Positions 42,985-55,281 of a stretch of DNA of 64,000 nucleotides are shown here, in pieces. Every line of letters begins with the position of its first letter. Within the stretch, counting starts at the first letter, position 1. Origin of the DNA: Isoetes taiwanensis (lineage: Eukaryota > Streptophyta > Lycopodiopsida > Isoetales > Isoetaceae); contig JAJEKV010000031.1 in assembly GCA_021234155.1 (NCBI GenBank), positions 15,892,885 through 15,956,884 of the forward strand, read 5' to 3'. The position numbers and the translations under genes are program-made. The notes beneath the pieces are model-generated. The model did no database searches and was not told the DNA's origin. It was given only the letters and a program-made list of their open reading frames with translations.

Positions 42985-45960
42985 TTTTAGGGACATATAC
43001 ATCAAAAGAAAACATATCACCGCATAAAGGACAAAAAATACATCAAGGTAAATAGAACAAATAAGAACCAATGAGAACCCAAAAAAAGGAACTATACTAA
43101 TTAACCGCGACTATAGGATTAAAAAATCTACTAGAGTAACAAGGAGAAGGTGGGGTGAACAAAAACAAAGGAACTGACAGAGTATGTGAAAAAAGTACAA
43201 GAAGGTAATGAAAAAACGATCAACAAGGCCAAAGAGGATGAAGTGCTAACGATCGGAGCAAATTAAGACGAGGAGGGCAATAGGGCGGAAGCAAACTGAT
43301 GGAAGAATGCGCAAGAAAAGATGCTTAGAATGAAAGAGACAAATGGGACAAATAAAAGAAAACACGGCTAAGCAAGGCTAGTCGAGAAACTTGGATAACT
43401 AGGTTAACGGGCAAAAACATGATATATTGTCACCAGCGGGGCAAAACAATATTAAGGCGACTCAAGAGATGAGCTGAGCAGACACAAGAGACAGGACAAC
43501 TAAGGGACATATGAACTAAGATGATTCAAGAGGTTACTCGACCAAACAGAACAGAAAGGACAAATAAGGAACTGGAGCAAATAGAGAAATAGACAAACGA
43601 ACCAAATCGATTTAAGAAGTCAATGATTAAACGAAGGAGCGAGGATTAAAGAATTTGTGAAAAAGATAGATAAATTTAAAAAATGGCCCAGAAAATGAAT
43701 CGAAAGAACTAAGCAAAAATCTGACAAGGAACACACTAGCATACATTGAGCAGAAGAATAAATAAAAAACAAACCAAAAAGCAAAAGAACTAAATGAGAA
43801 CGAAGACGAAATGACAAACAAAACACAATTGGAAAGAACATAGAATCAGGAACGAAAGATATGTGGAACATAGAGAAAAATGACAAGCAAAATGAACAAA
43901 GGGAATATACAAAGCAGAAACACAAACCTAGCACAGAAGGAGCAATAGAAAAAACAAAAAGAAACAAATAGATCAATTCGACAAATTGGAGCAACTGACA
44001 TGAGCAAAGGGGAGGGTACCAATGAGACTAAATGAAGCACCTCAAAATTGGCGACACAAAGACATACCACAGTTATTGCGTCTACGGTAATGTAACAACT
44101 AGATCGCTTACTTCTAAAAACAACAGAATGGAAAGACAATGATCAAAGACGAAAGGAGAACTGGGGAAAAGAGACAAATAAAGGTAAAGGCACAAAGGAT
44201 ACCCATGTATAGCCGAGCAAGAATCCAAATGCACATAGCCCCCAACATGATAAGAGCCAACCAACACACAAGACTGAATGAAATCAAGCCTTACGAAAAT
44301 TATGCCAACCAAAGCCAGACCATTAAAACTAACAAGAGTGCATGGAAACAAGACAAGAGTGCATGGAGAAGATCAAACGTCTAAAGCAAAGGCTAGAATG
44401 ACGTGAAGAACGTAACCGTGTACATATTCATCGATACCTGAATGAGTCAACAAAACAACAAACATACAAAAGCTTGAGAGAGAACCTGATGAAGATTATG
44501 GAACACAGAAATAATCTTCCCGTAGTATTTCTAGAACACAGAAATCTAGCAACTACGCCTAGAAGGAATCACCTTCGCCATTAAGCTGTATCAGAGGAAT
44601 AAATAAAGGACACGATACCAAGAACCCCAGCCATTAAGCCAAACAGCACACCCGACACTAGCAACTAAAGGGAACCGACTAACCAAAAGATACTAAAATT
44701 ACTGTCAAGCATATATACTATGATGAACAAATGAACCTCACGTATAGCAGGACAGAGCCTAAATACAATAGTCTTAGAGGTCATTTTCATGTGTACATAC
44801 CATATCTCATATAAATGAATGTATCTAAGGTACTAGAGCCGTCGAGTCAATGTAGACAAAAAGCCTAGGAGTTACTTCCCTGCAACACCTGCACCATATA
44901 AAACGAACACCTGCACCATATAAAACGAACAACCCAAAATCTAGACAGCTTATCTAAACGTCTATAATCAAAAGTTGTTTGAGAAAAATGATAATAAGAT
45001 CCAAACCATATAAAAGTCATATTCATGTTAAGCATGCGAGTATGAAAAATGCAAATACAAACTTAGAAAGCGAAATTAAGCAACGGCCAATGGAACTTCT
45101 CATGCCGATCTAAACTAAACAATAAAAACGAAACTTCATATGCATAAAGAGAATAAAAAATTCATGGAAACCGCCCACACATCAACAACCATATGGAACC
45201 ACAACCAGAAAATCCCCCAATAAAGACAACAAGGCGCAATGGGGCATGCTAGACAAGCGAGTAAATGGAAGATGCCAAGGGTAGAAGCAAAGTGGAGAAC
45301 AAATGTAAATGCCACGTTAGTAATGCGAGCAAGCCCCTAGAATGAGCAAATCTGAACTTCAACCCTGGCATGCTATTAAATGGAATAAACTCAAACATCA
45401 TGAAATGGGCAAGAGAATCACCTCTATAGGATGGAAAAGAAACACTCTAGCAAGAACGGTGGAAGAAACTAACAAGGAGAAGAATAGCATAGTAAAGAGG
45501 AACATGCTGCAGAGAATGAAAAGATACAAGTGTTATGAAAGTGGTCAACTAGACAACCAACCGGATGTTCACATCGAGAAAATAAAATTACAATGCAAAA
45601 TGTATCTATATAAAGAGCTAACTTAGCAAAGAAAAACATGTCTAAATGAAACCAAACCAGATGCGTGTTCCAATGACTAAAGATATAAGGTGCAAGGGAT
45701 GCCAATATAGAGAATGCAAATAGAATTCATGGAATTGCTATATAATGAACTAGGCATCAACTGAAGGTACTAAATGCCCAAACAGGATGCTCTCGTTAAA
45801 AAATGAAGCTCCTAGTGCAAAAATGCTCATAAGCAAAGAGTGAGTTTACCTGGTCCAGACAAAGTCGAATTGCATCGTCAAGTAACATATGTAAGAAGAT
45901 GATAAAATTTCTCAGTCGCTTCCATGCAGATAAAAACTTGGACCACAGCGATTGAAAAGA
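42985..45960 (-). repeat. Purine-rich noncoding block
   Basis: The plus strand is A/G-dominated (words such as GGGACAAATAAAAGAAAAC), i.e. the reverse orientation of the pyrimidine-rich blocks. A 22-23-bp tandem pair (ACACCTGCACCATATAAAACG) is near 44884-44930. No supported gene. Confidence 0.5.
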
Positions 45961-46036
45961 AATTCGATTAGATGGCAAGGTTAGAAGGTGTAAAGCTCAA
46001 CATCTCTTATGAAAGAAAAAACTTAGATGTCATAAT

Positions 46037-46190
46037 CCCATCGATCCGAGCCATCGGATCGCCATTCTGGGAAAGGACGAGCGCCTATATTAGGCCATTG
46101 TCATTTTTCGCCTGGTTATCGGCGTCTTCTCACAGCAGCATTCTTCGTTCTCTTAGCTTCTTTCTTCTATTGCCGTTGCTTCCTTCTTGC
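46037..46190 (+). mobile_element. Fragment of direct-repeat/hairpin element (copy D)
   Basis: CCCATCGATCCGAGCC...CGGATCGCCATTCTGGGAAAGG and ~100 following bases match the start of copy C at 52753. The left outer arm and its direct repeat are missing, so the hairpin is broken here. Confidence 0.6.
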
Positions 46191-46199
46191 TTTTCCATC

Positions 46200-49100
46200 A
46201 CAGATCCCTTTCTTTCTTTCTAGTCTCATGCTCATAGTTGTTATCATAGATCCTCGCCCTTCCCAACGTGATCCCCTTTTCAACATGATCCTCTCTTATT
46301 TAGCCGTATTTATCTCATCCTCCTCTTCAATTTGGTCGTTGTACTAAGCTTATGAGGTAACTTTTGCTCCAAATTGTGATGCATGACAATAATCATTTTG
46401 CGGAGATGGAGATTTGATATTCTTGATATGCTGGCATCTTCCTTCTTGTTTGATCGATTTGCATGATCTCGATTTGTCTTACACGGCCATGCTTGCCAAT
46501 TCTTTTGTGATCATTATTTTGTACATTTCGGATCTGCAAGTTTGTTATTGAAATGTATAAGCAGATAGGATTTACACAGATGCTATCATGATTCATGACG
46601 TGTCGGATTCTTGCATGTGATCTCATGAATTGTTGGATGATTTGCATGTGATGAGGAATGAATTTATTCGAGGATGATTGGAGTTATATCTTGCTTCGGG
46701 ATGTGTTCAGGGAAGCCTGCCATTTTTTGTTAGATCACATAGAGAGCATCCTGGAATTCGTTTAGAATCGTTATGTGCTTATGCAGGAGTAAGCGGCGCA
46801 GCCATGCAATTTCTAGATCTAGAAATTGTGCTGTCCTATTTGGTTTTTTGTTCTAACATCCAGGTGCCATTCAATCAGTGTGCCATGCAAGGAGCCATTC
46901 GGCAGCCCACCCCAGGTTTATTCTCATCATCCGCCATGCAAGGGCTTCGTCCTGACCTGTTCTTTCTTTTCTTTTATCAAAAACTTCTTATTTCCGGAAT
47001 GGCAGCTACACTGTCGCATTGTTTCATGAAGGCGCTCATTTCGTTCATGGCAGCGACACTTCTCTTGTTGAGCAGCAATTCAGCAGCAAAAGAGAAGGTT
47101 TTGCAGTTCTACATGCACGATATTTTCAACACCACCCAACGGTTCATTACAGCGGGCGCTTCCATGTCTTCTTCACCTGTGGCCACCATGGTTTAGCACC
47201 ATTTCTTTCCAGGGCGCAGATCGCTTCATTTCTCAGCCCAAAGTCTTGAGCAACTATAATGAATTGCTGCCTTGTACTCACTTGCGCTGTGCTTATGCTG
47301 CAACCCAACGACACCAGCTTATCAGAAGCTCTCTACCTACCCTCAACAGGCCAACGAATTCCGAACTTGGTGTTATACAGCAGAGCGGAGCCAGTGGACG
47401 ACTTGCCGAAGCAGATTTGCAAGAATCGGTCAGTATTCCTCTGTACTACAATCCGCTCGCATTTGCCTTTGGGGATTGCTCGCTTCTGTGCAGGCCACCG
47501 GATTCTTTTGCTACTAAATTCTGGAGCTTATCCAACGAATCCTTCTCCGATCCTCAATGAATTTGCTTCAAACGCATCTGATCCTCACCTCTTTCCCATT
47601 CGATCCCCTTGCCACCCATGTCGGGGTTACCTTATTCTGGTATCCCCATATTTCTTTTATTTCCTAGCCTACTATCTCCGCCAAAATTTTCCAACATTTA
47701 TCTCAGTATCCTCATAATTCATTTAGACCTCCTTCGCGGCATTCAGAGTTGATTCCGGCATGGGATGCTAACTCGACTCACTAGCCTTCGACTTTCCATT
47801 TGCGAATAAGATCTTCAGATAAGTTTTTAGATTTTAAACATTTTCTTTGGGTTATGATTTGAATATTGAATAAGGTTAAGTTTATTTTTGCGTTTTTCTT
47901 TGTCAGGCTTATTGCCAAGTTTATAGAAGGGGCTCTAGCATGTTACTTGGATTTTATGGCATAGTGTGCATTATATATACCATGCGCATATTCTCATTTA
48001 TTCCTCTTGAGTTTTTTGCCATATTACTATATTCAATTTGGGTTTTACACGGTTATCACATTTAGATCTTGTTTAGCATTACCCTGGCGTCCGTTGGATC
48101 CGGGGTTTGTATTTGTATTGGATTTTGTCAGCACACGTCTTTATTTTGAGGCTCGTCTTGTTTACTGATTGCAAAATCTTGTTCTAAGCTTGTTTGCAGA
48201 TCTTCGACGGAAGGCTATGCTCTTGCAATAGGACTTGGGCACTATTTTCGTTGTTTCTGCTAAGTCCCATGTTACATATGCAACTATATACCCTTTCATT
48301 AGCTAACAGTTTATTCTAGACCATTGTTTAAGGGGATTTGTCATGCAATTGGATTAGGTGCCAATTTTTCCTTATTCCATTTGTCTCGGGAACTAGAACA
48401 CTTTATAGGTGGGGATTTTTTCCGTTCTTAGGGAACCTTGAAGGTGCGCATAAGGTAATTTGTTGTTTGTTGATTTCATTTGGGACATGGACTTTTTTAG
48501 CTCCTTCTTGCTAAAGTTGTTTGGGATACATTTGGTAGCCGTTATAATACGTTGTGGGTTCATTATGTTCTTCCGTGGTTACGATTTTTTGATGCTATTG
48601 ACATGGGTTCTGTGTTGCAATTTTGAGCTATGTATGGTGGACCTTATGAACATTGAGTTTTGGGTATCAGGGGGAGCATGTCTATTCTAGTCTAGCCTAT
48701 TCTATTCTATTCTATTCTTTTCCTTTGATGAGCTTCATCGACTATTTTCTTCGTTCTTTGCCCCCCTAGTTTTTTGTTTCCTCTACTCTGGGCCTCATAG
48801 TGCTTCTCTTCGGGATCTATATTGGGTTTTTTCACATGTTGCATTACATACTTCTTTTACATATTTCTATTGGTTTTCGGTCATTGGCTCTATCTCAAAT
48901 TTGTGTCTACACCATTTTCGATATATGTATGTATTGGATTGTCATTTTTTGCATTGAGATTTGCAAGTGGATTTGTCTAGTATCCGTTTACGTTTTGGTG
49001 CGAGTTCTTGTTCTGTTTTGCTACCCTTTGGTTGGACATTTTGCTTCATACTTGGTTTTAAAGCATTTATTGTCCTGGTACTCTTGACCTCTTGATATGT

Positions 49101-49490
49101 TATGTTATGGATTTTTCATCTCTAGATCTGCTCATTTATTTGTCCAGAGTACGTTTTTTAATGTTTATCACGAGTTGCCTTATTTTGTATCTAGATTTGG
49201 CATGCTCTAATTTTCCACATGGCAATATATAGTTGTTGTGTTTCCATTACCCATTTCATCACTTGGTTATTGGACTCACCTCGTTACTCCTCTCCGGCCC
49301 TTGGCACTCTCAACCTCCATCTCCTCGATATCCTTGGCCGTCACTTTTACCTTTGACTTGGGTTGTCTCTCCGGTGATCTACCTCAATTCGTCAGGAGCC
49401 CGTCGTGTACAGCAATCTTCCCAACTGGGTGTACTGATTCCGCAGGTCCGTTCGCTACGTGCTTCGTGACCCCACTCAACGCTTGGAGGT
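46200..49490. other. Gene-free, T-rich sequence
   Basis: A 172-codon frame at 46678-47196 lacks any domain and contains repeated SAMQG-type words. It is not supported as a gene. From 47.2 kb the sequence becomes strongly T-rich. A TTCTA run at 48694-48718 resembles a LINE tail, but I see no LINE 3' box before it. Confidence 0.4.
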
Positions 49491-49500
49491 TTCGCGACGA

Positions 49501-49508
49501 CACACACA

Positions 49509-49584
<76 letters not shown>

Positions 49585-49632
49585 CCTCCTCCCTCCCTCC
49601 CTCCCTCCCTCCCCTCTCTCTCTCTCCATTTA
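49501..49632 (+). repeat. CT / CCCT microsatellite
   Basis: (AC)n passes into (CT)n of about 75 bases and then (CCCT)n. A similar array is at 51113-51230, upstream of the second copy of the duplicated segment. Confidence 0.9.
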
Positions 49633-49640
49633 TAGGTAGC

Positions 49641-50812
49641 TTGATCTTATCAATTTTGTGTTTTCCTATGGTTGTTTCTGATTTTTTCCTTTGCACTTGT
49701 GTTTTCTATCGGATGTTGATGCCGCTAGGAGATTTTGTAATGGGGTTTCTCGATTGGGTTGTGTATATTTTTTCATCTGTTCCTTTTTCCATTTTGGTTT
49801 TAGTTGCCATGAGGTTTCTTTATATGTCGCATGATCTTATAAATTTTATGTTTTTCCCATGGTGGTTTCGGATTTTTTCTCTTTTGCAATTGTGTTTTCT
49901 TTTGGATGTCGATGCAACTATTTATATGTCGCCTGATCTTATGGTGGTTTCGGATTTTTCTCTTTTGCGATTGTGTTTTTCTCTTGGGTGTCGCTGCAAC
50001 TAGGGGATTTTGTAATCGGGTTCTTAATTTGGTTGTGTATATTTTCCTATGGTCTTCTCATGGGTGGTACCCTGTATTACCGTGGTTTCATTTCTTTTTA
50101 TTCCCTGCATTGTGTGTTTGATGCTGCCACCTATGTCGTTTACGATTTCTTGACGCCTTTGTGCTCGGTTGCGCTTTGTCTGTTTTTACATTTATGCATT
50201 TTACACATTATGATGCGTAGTTTCTTCTTCTTCATCTTATTGCTTTGGTTCTTGATCATTATTCCGTGTTTTTAATCTCTAGCGGGATTGCATATATGTG
50301 GGCCTCATTTTATTCACTCTATGCATCTCCTCGCCTGTTTTTCTTCTCGTGTTGTTTTCCCATTTTATGCATATAGGACATTTCCTGGGTTTTCATTTTT
50401 CCTGTTATTGTCTCTGCGGCGTATTTTTGTGCGCCTATGCCGGGGTATCCGCTTCCACGCTTTCCTAGGATAAGTTTTCTTCTTTATCTTATTCCTCCTT
50501 GGAGTCTTGTCTTGCTACCAGCTGCATTTTTACCTTGTTTGCATTAACATGGTTTTCTTTTCTTCTCGTTGTTGTCCTTCTCGTTCGCCTGCTGGGGTGT
50601 CGTGGAGGACTTGTTTTATGGGGGCGACCTTTTTCTTCGTCTCGTAGCTGACGTGCTTTTCTTTCCATTGTTTTTGTTCTCTAATGTCCTTCCTTTTTTT
50701 CAGGTCACTGAGCTGATGCCATCTATTGCGGGCACTTCCAGCTCTTCTCCCTCCGCTTCGCTTTCTCCCCCATGGCTCGCTTGTGCTGCTTGTTCTCGTC
50801 GTCATCGTGAAT
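49641..50812 (+). repeat. ~1.2-kb direct duplication, copy 1
   Basis: From TTGATCTTATCAATTTTGTG to about TCTCGTCGTCA the sequence is repeated at 51241-52425 with few differences (small indels; offset 1600 at the start, 1616 near the end). Noncoding, pyrimidine-rich. Each copy follows a CT/CCCT microsatellite. Confidence 0.9.
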
Positions 50813-51112
50813 TTTATCAAATTTTCAACTTCCCTCTCCCGCCATTTTACCTTTACCCTTTTTGGCTCGTCGGGCTCGCCCCCCTCGTACCTTTTTTCCT
50901 CTCGTGCCTCAGCATGTACGCTTTGTTCTCCACTTCACGCATCCCGCGGTTTCTTTTCCCTCTCTAGCTCGCGTTGCTCTCGTCGTATTTTCCTTTGCCG
51001 CTTTTTTGCGCATCTCGGAGCCCCTTGCCCTCAATTGGCGTGACGGCTGCTGGCGGTCCTCGTCTTGGCGGTCCTCGTCTTCTCCGCTCGCAGCTTGGAC
51101 GTGGTGTCTCGA

Positions 51113-51230
51113 CTCTCTCTCTCTCTGGAGGTTTCTGCGACTCTCTCTCTCTCTCTCTCTCTCCCTCCCTCCCTCCCCCCTCCCTCCCTCCCCCCCTCCC
51201 TCCCCTCCCTCCCTCCCTCTCTCTCCATTT
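51113..51230 (+). repeat. CT / CCCT microsatellite
   Basis: Irregular CT and CCCT/CCCCT runs preceding the second copy of the ~1.2-kb duplication. Confidence 0.85.
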
Positions 51231-51240
51231 ATCTCGTGCT

Positions 51241-52425
51241 TTGATCTTATCAATTTTGTGTGTTCCTATGGTTGTTTCCGATTTTTTCCTTTGCACTTGT
51301 GTTTTCTATCGGATGTTGATGCCGCTAGGAGATTTTGTAATGGGGTTTCTCGATTGGGTTGTGTATATTTTTTCATCTGTTCCTTTTTCCATTTTGGTTT
51401 TAGTTGCCATGAGGTTTCTTTATATGTCGCATGATCTTATAAATTTTATGTTTTTCCCATGGTGGTTTCGGATTTTTTCTCTTTTGCAATTGTGTTTTTT
51501 TTTTGGATGTCGATGCAACTATTTATATGTCGCCTGATCTTATGGTGGTTTCGGATTTTTCTCTTTTGCGATTGTGTTTTTCTCTTGGGTGTCGCTGCAA
51601 CTAGCGGATTTTGTAATCGGGTTCTTAATTTGGTTGTGTATATTTTCCTATGGTCTTCTCATGGGTGGTACCATGTATTACCGTGGTTTCATTTCTTTTT
51701 ATTCCCTGTATTGTGTGTTTGATGCTGCCACCTATGTCATTTATGATTTCTTGACGCCTTTGTGCTCGGTTGCGCTTTGTCTGTTTTTACATTTATGCAT
51801 TTTACACATTATGATGCGTAGTTTCTTCTTCTTCCTCTTATTGCTTTGGTTCTTGATCATTATTCCGTGTTTTTGATCTCTAGCGGGATTGCATATATGT
51901 GGGTCTCATTTATTCACTCTATGCATCTCCTCGCCTGTTTTTCTTCTCGTGTTGTTTTCCCATTTTATGCATATAGGACATTTCCTGGGTTTTCATTTTT
52001 CCTGTTATTGTCTCTGCGGCGTATTTTGTCTGCCTATGCCCAGGGTATGCCGCTTCCACGCTTTCCTAGGATAAGTTTTCTTCTTTATCTTATTCCTCCT
52101 TGGAGTCTTGTCTTGCTACCAGCTGCATTTTTACCTTGTTTGCATTAACATGGTTTTCTTTTCTTCTCGTTGTTGTCCTTCTCGTTCGCCTGCTGGGGTG
52201 TCTTCTCCGACTCGTCATCGTGGAGGACTTGTTTTATGGGGGCGACCTTTTTCTTCGTCTCGTAGCTGGCGTGCTTTTCTTTCCATTGTTTTTGTTCTCT
52301 AATGTCCTTCCTTTTTCAGGTCACTGAGCTGATGCCATCTATTGCGGGCACTTCCAGCTCTTCTCCCTCCGCTTCGTTTTCTCCCCCACGGCTCGCTCGC
52401 GCTGCTGGTTCTCGTCGTCAATGTG
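51241..52425 (+). repeat. ~1.2-kb direct duplication, copy 2
   Basis: Second copy of 49641-50812. Copy 2 has an extra CTTCTCCGACTCG-like insertion near 52203. No TG...CA ends, so an LTR pair is unlikely; a microsatellite-mediated tandem duplication fits. Confidence 0.9.
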
Positions 52426-52717
52426 TAGCTTCCTTCTCGCTTGAACCAGACTCTTCGGATCCTGGTTTACTTTCTCCCCCTGGCCGCTTGCCTTCATTTC
52501 GCATGCCCCGTCCGGCTTAAATCCATCCCAATATGGTACTCATTCGGCTCGTCGCGGAGAGCTTGTATTCTTTGCTCAAGGAGTTCCACATGGGGCGTGC
52601 TCCGCGGCCCGGCACTCTTCTTCTTCTCACTCGCTATGTGCCGAGGGATCCGACTCAACACTTGGAGGTTTTGGCGGCTATTTGGGCTTATAGTAGAGGA
52701 AGTCCTTTGGTAGTCGG

Positions 52718-53655
52718 CGGTTTTGTGTCTCTCGCGAGTCCTTTCCCAGAATCCCATCGATCCAGAGCCATCGGATCGCCATTCTGGGAAAGGGCGGCCT
52801 CAAGGGCCATTGTCATTTTTCGCTTTGGTTATGGCGTCTTCTCCGGTGACATTCTTAGTTCTCTTAGCTTCCCCCCTTCCCCGCCCTAATGCGTGGGCGT
52901 ATACTTCTTTTCATTTATATATTTTTATTTGTCATGCACTTTTGTGTTCTCCATCCGTGGGTATGACTTTTCCATATTCTTCGTTTCCTTAGATTCTGGT
53001 GTTATTCTCCACCTGCGGGTGATGCTATTTATTTCCACCTTGAGGGTGACGCATATTTTGATATAATGATTTTCCACCCGCTGGGTGATGTTTTTTCCAC
53101 CCTATGGGTGATGCTATCTTTTCCTGTTATGTTCTTTTCTACCTATTTTATTTCTCGTCTCTTCGGTCCTTTGTTGATCCAGCTTCGTTTTATGGCTATA
53201 CTTGTTTTGTTGTTCTAATCGTTTACGGGTGTTTTTTTGGGAGCCCTTTGGTTTTGCAGGTTCTTATATTCCACCAGTTGCTGGGGACCTGTCGCGTTTC
53301 TGTTCGTCCTCCTCTTCGTTACCTTCGGGGGTTTTTCACCATTGTTTGGGGTCGTGCTCTATGTTCGCCTTCGCTCGCGTCCGTTTTTCTCTGTTCTCCA
53401 GGCAACACATTCGAGGTTGGTGGCGACCATTTCTCATTAGGGTTTTCCTCGAAAACCCGAAAGGGCGGGGTTTTTTATCCCGATGAGAAGTTGTCGCCAT
53501 TGCCCTCCTATATTGCCTTGGCATCTTTTTATGGGGTAGTCCGATATTGTTCCTATGGTCGGCTACCCCTCTCTCTTCCAAACATTGTATACTGCTGCTG
53601 CTGTGATGAATGACAAGGCCGGTTTTGTGTCTCTCGCGAGTCCTTTCCCAGAATC
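52718..53655 (+). mobile_element. Direct-repeat/hairpin element, copy C
   Basis: 36-bp identical direct repeats (52718-52753 and 53620-53655). Nested hairpin: outer arms CCTTTCCCAGAAT (52740) and ATTCTGGGAAAGG (52781), inner arms CGATCC (52758) and GGATCG (52773). The 3' hairpin block GGCGACCATTTCTCAT...ATGAGAAGTTGTCGCC is at 53422-53499. Identical direct repeats suggest this is the youngest copy. Confidence 0.75.
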
Positions 53656-53659
53656 TTAT

Positions 53660-53850
53660 CTCAAACAAATGCTAGAGCAAAAATTGAAAACCAAGTATAT
53701 GAGAAACTGAAAATTTGTGCAATGACCCATAACGTGACTATGAAAGAAAAACCTAGATGTCATAAACTTATTTCAAACAAATGCTGGAGAAAAACTTGAA
53801 AACCAAATATACGAGAAACCAAAAATTTGTGCAATGACCCATTGCGTGAC
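53660..53850 (+). repeat. ~110-bp tandem repeat
   Basis: Two units with TTATCTCAAACAAATGCTAG / TTATTTCAAACAAATGCTGG and TTTGTGCAATGACCCATA. The word GAAAGAAAAACCTAGATGTCA within it recurs at 46013, left of fragment D. Confidence 0.8.
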
Positions 53851-54261
53851 TAGCAATGTTGCACTTCATGACCAAAACAAAAGCGAGTTCAAAACTGAAT
53901 CCGAGAAAATTTTGTGCGATAAGCCATTACGCCATTTTGCAATTCACAATAAAATAGAAAAACCCCAAAAATGTGTACCCGAAATCCAAGATCATTAATC
54001 AAACAATAAAAAACATACAGTCCCATCGATCAAATCCTAGAAATATCTTCCGGCTGCACACTTAAAAGTTTACTCCCATTGCAAACCATGGATCATACTG
54101 TCAGAAATTCAAAGTTAAGAATATGTAGCATTATAACAGGGGGTTTTTTTTGTGATTTTATACGTTTTTTGACATGGTTTTCATATGATTTCACGGGCGT
54201 ATTCACGTGGACGTACTAAACGGTATTTCTAGAGTGCACCAATTTGTTAGCCATTGATTTT

Positions 54262-54300
54262 TAAGAAGAGGAAGGAAGGAAGGAATTTTAATCGTGTGGT
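54262..54300 (-). mobile_element. Very short LINE 3' end
   Basis: Minus strand: TAACCACACGATTAAAATTC followed by (CTTC)n, matching the end of the 3' box and tail at 40.6 kb. Too short for certainty. Confidence 0.4.
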
Positions 54301-54323
54301 TACGGGTTGCATGCTTTTTTAGT

Positions 54324-54755
54324 TTAGGTTTCAAATATTAGGTTAATATTAGAAAAAGAAAAAAAAAACCAAGGGGGACATGCAACGATCGCGCATTGGA
54401 ACTCTAGGTTTTCAGGAGCCCCATCGGACCATAGCCATTCTCGGCGGAGGATTGGGGTTCCAGCCTTATCCGACTGTTTTTCTTTTATTAACATACCCTG
54501 CTTCGCACTAATCATGCCGTAATTGGGTTCGTAATTGGGAAGGACAAGGGGCATATGAACATCGATACTCAATGGCTCAGGTTTTATTTCTATGCATCTA
54601 TTTTGTCGTTGCCGTAGTTGATCATATGGGGTTCTGATTCTGGGGTTTTTCAGATAAAGATTCTGTGGACGGATCCTTTGAGGACCATGAGAGTTATTTG
54701 GCAAGCCCTAGGATCCAGCGTAGACTCTTCAAGCTTAAGCAGCAGCTCTGCTCCA
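54324..54755 (-). CDS. Unrecognised exon-like ORF
   Basis: A minus-strand open frame of about 140 codons without an ATG at its beginning. It reads LKLEESTLDPRA, PNNSHGPQRIRPQNLYLKNP, RIRTPYDQLRQRQNRCIEIK and LPNYEPNYGMISAKQGMLIK. The composition is protein-like, unlike its neighbours, so it may be an exon or captured fragment of a plant gene. It ends in a Phe-rich run over an A11 tract, suggesting the real exon ends earlier. Family unknown. Confidence 0.35.
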
Positions 54756-54959
54756 TTGCCTTAAAATAATTTACTACTGTTCATTTGGGACTACACCAAA
54801 CACTGTAGCACAGCTATATTCAATTCACGAAACCTTTTGATATTCGGCCTCCCACAATTCTGAACAAATTCGCTCCCCTGAGCAGTGCATATACATAACC
54901 TATTTTACATATTTCTTTATCTTTGCAGTCCGGCGGTGATGCCAGACCGCTAGCAGGTT

Positions 54960-55268
54960 TTCGGGATCACTATGATCTCCATGGCCATCTTACATTGGAC
55001 CAAGCCAATTCAAACTAAATATGGCTCCAAGCATTTCGTCAAGACTTCGAATATTTCCCTGTTTAAAATTCAATGGTTCACAATTGACCATAAGAAAGTT
55101 TCATTCACTTAGGTCAAATATTAACCTGAATACAACTTCAACTGTATGCTCTTATACTTCTGCATCCAACCTTAAATTGTATTCATTTCTTCTACTGTAT
55201 TTGTGATCCATTTCTTCTACTGTATGCTCTTCAGATTCAACAAACAAATTGTGATATGAACTCCAACA
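54960..55268 (-). repeat. Partial LTR of Ty1/copia element
   Basis: Directly after the polypurine tract AAAGGGGAA (minus strand, 55277-55269) comes TGTTGGAG, a standard LTR start. The LTR runs toward lower coordinates; its other end is not defined, so the lower boundary is approximate. Confidence 0.55.
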
Positions 55269-55281
55269 TTCCCCTTTCATG

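Noticed and set aside
46678-47196. 172-codon ORF as a gene
   Set aside because: No domain, T-rich context, and competing frames of similar length. Start-to-stop length alone is not enough.
49379-51300. Arg-Glu repeat frames on the minus strand and Ser-Leu frames on the plus strand
   Set aside because: They come from the CT/CCCT microsatellites.
49641-52425. LTR pair of a short retrotransposon
   Set aside because: The duplicated segments lack TG...CA ends, a primer-binding site and a target duplication, and begin at a microsatellite.
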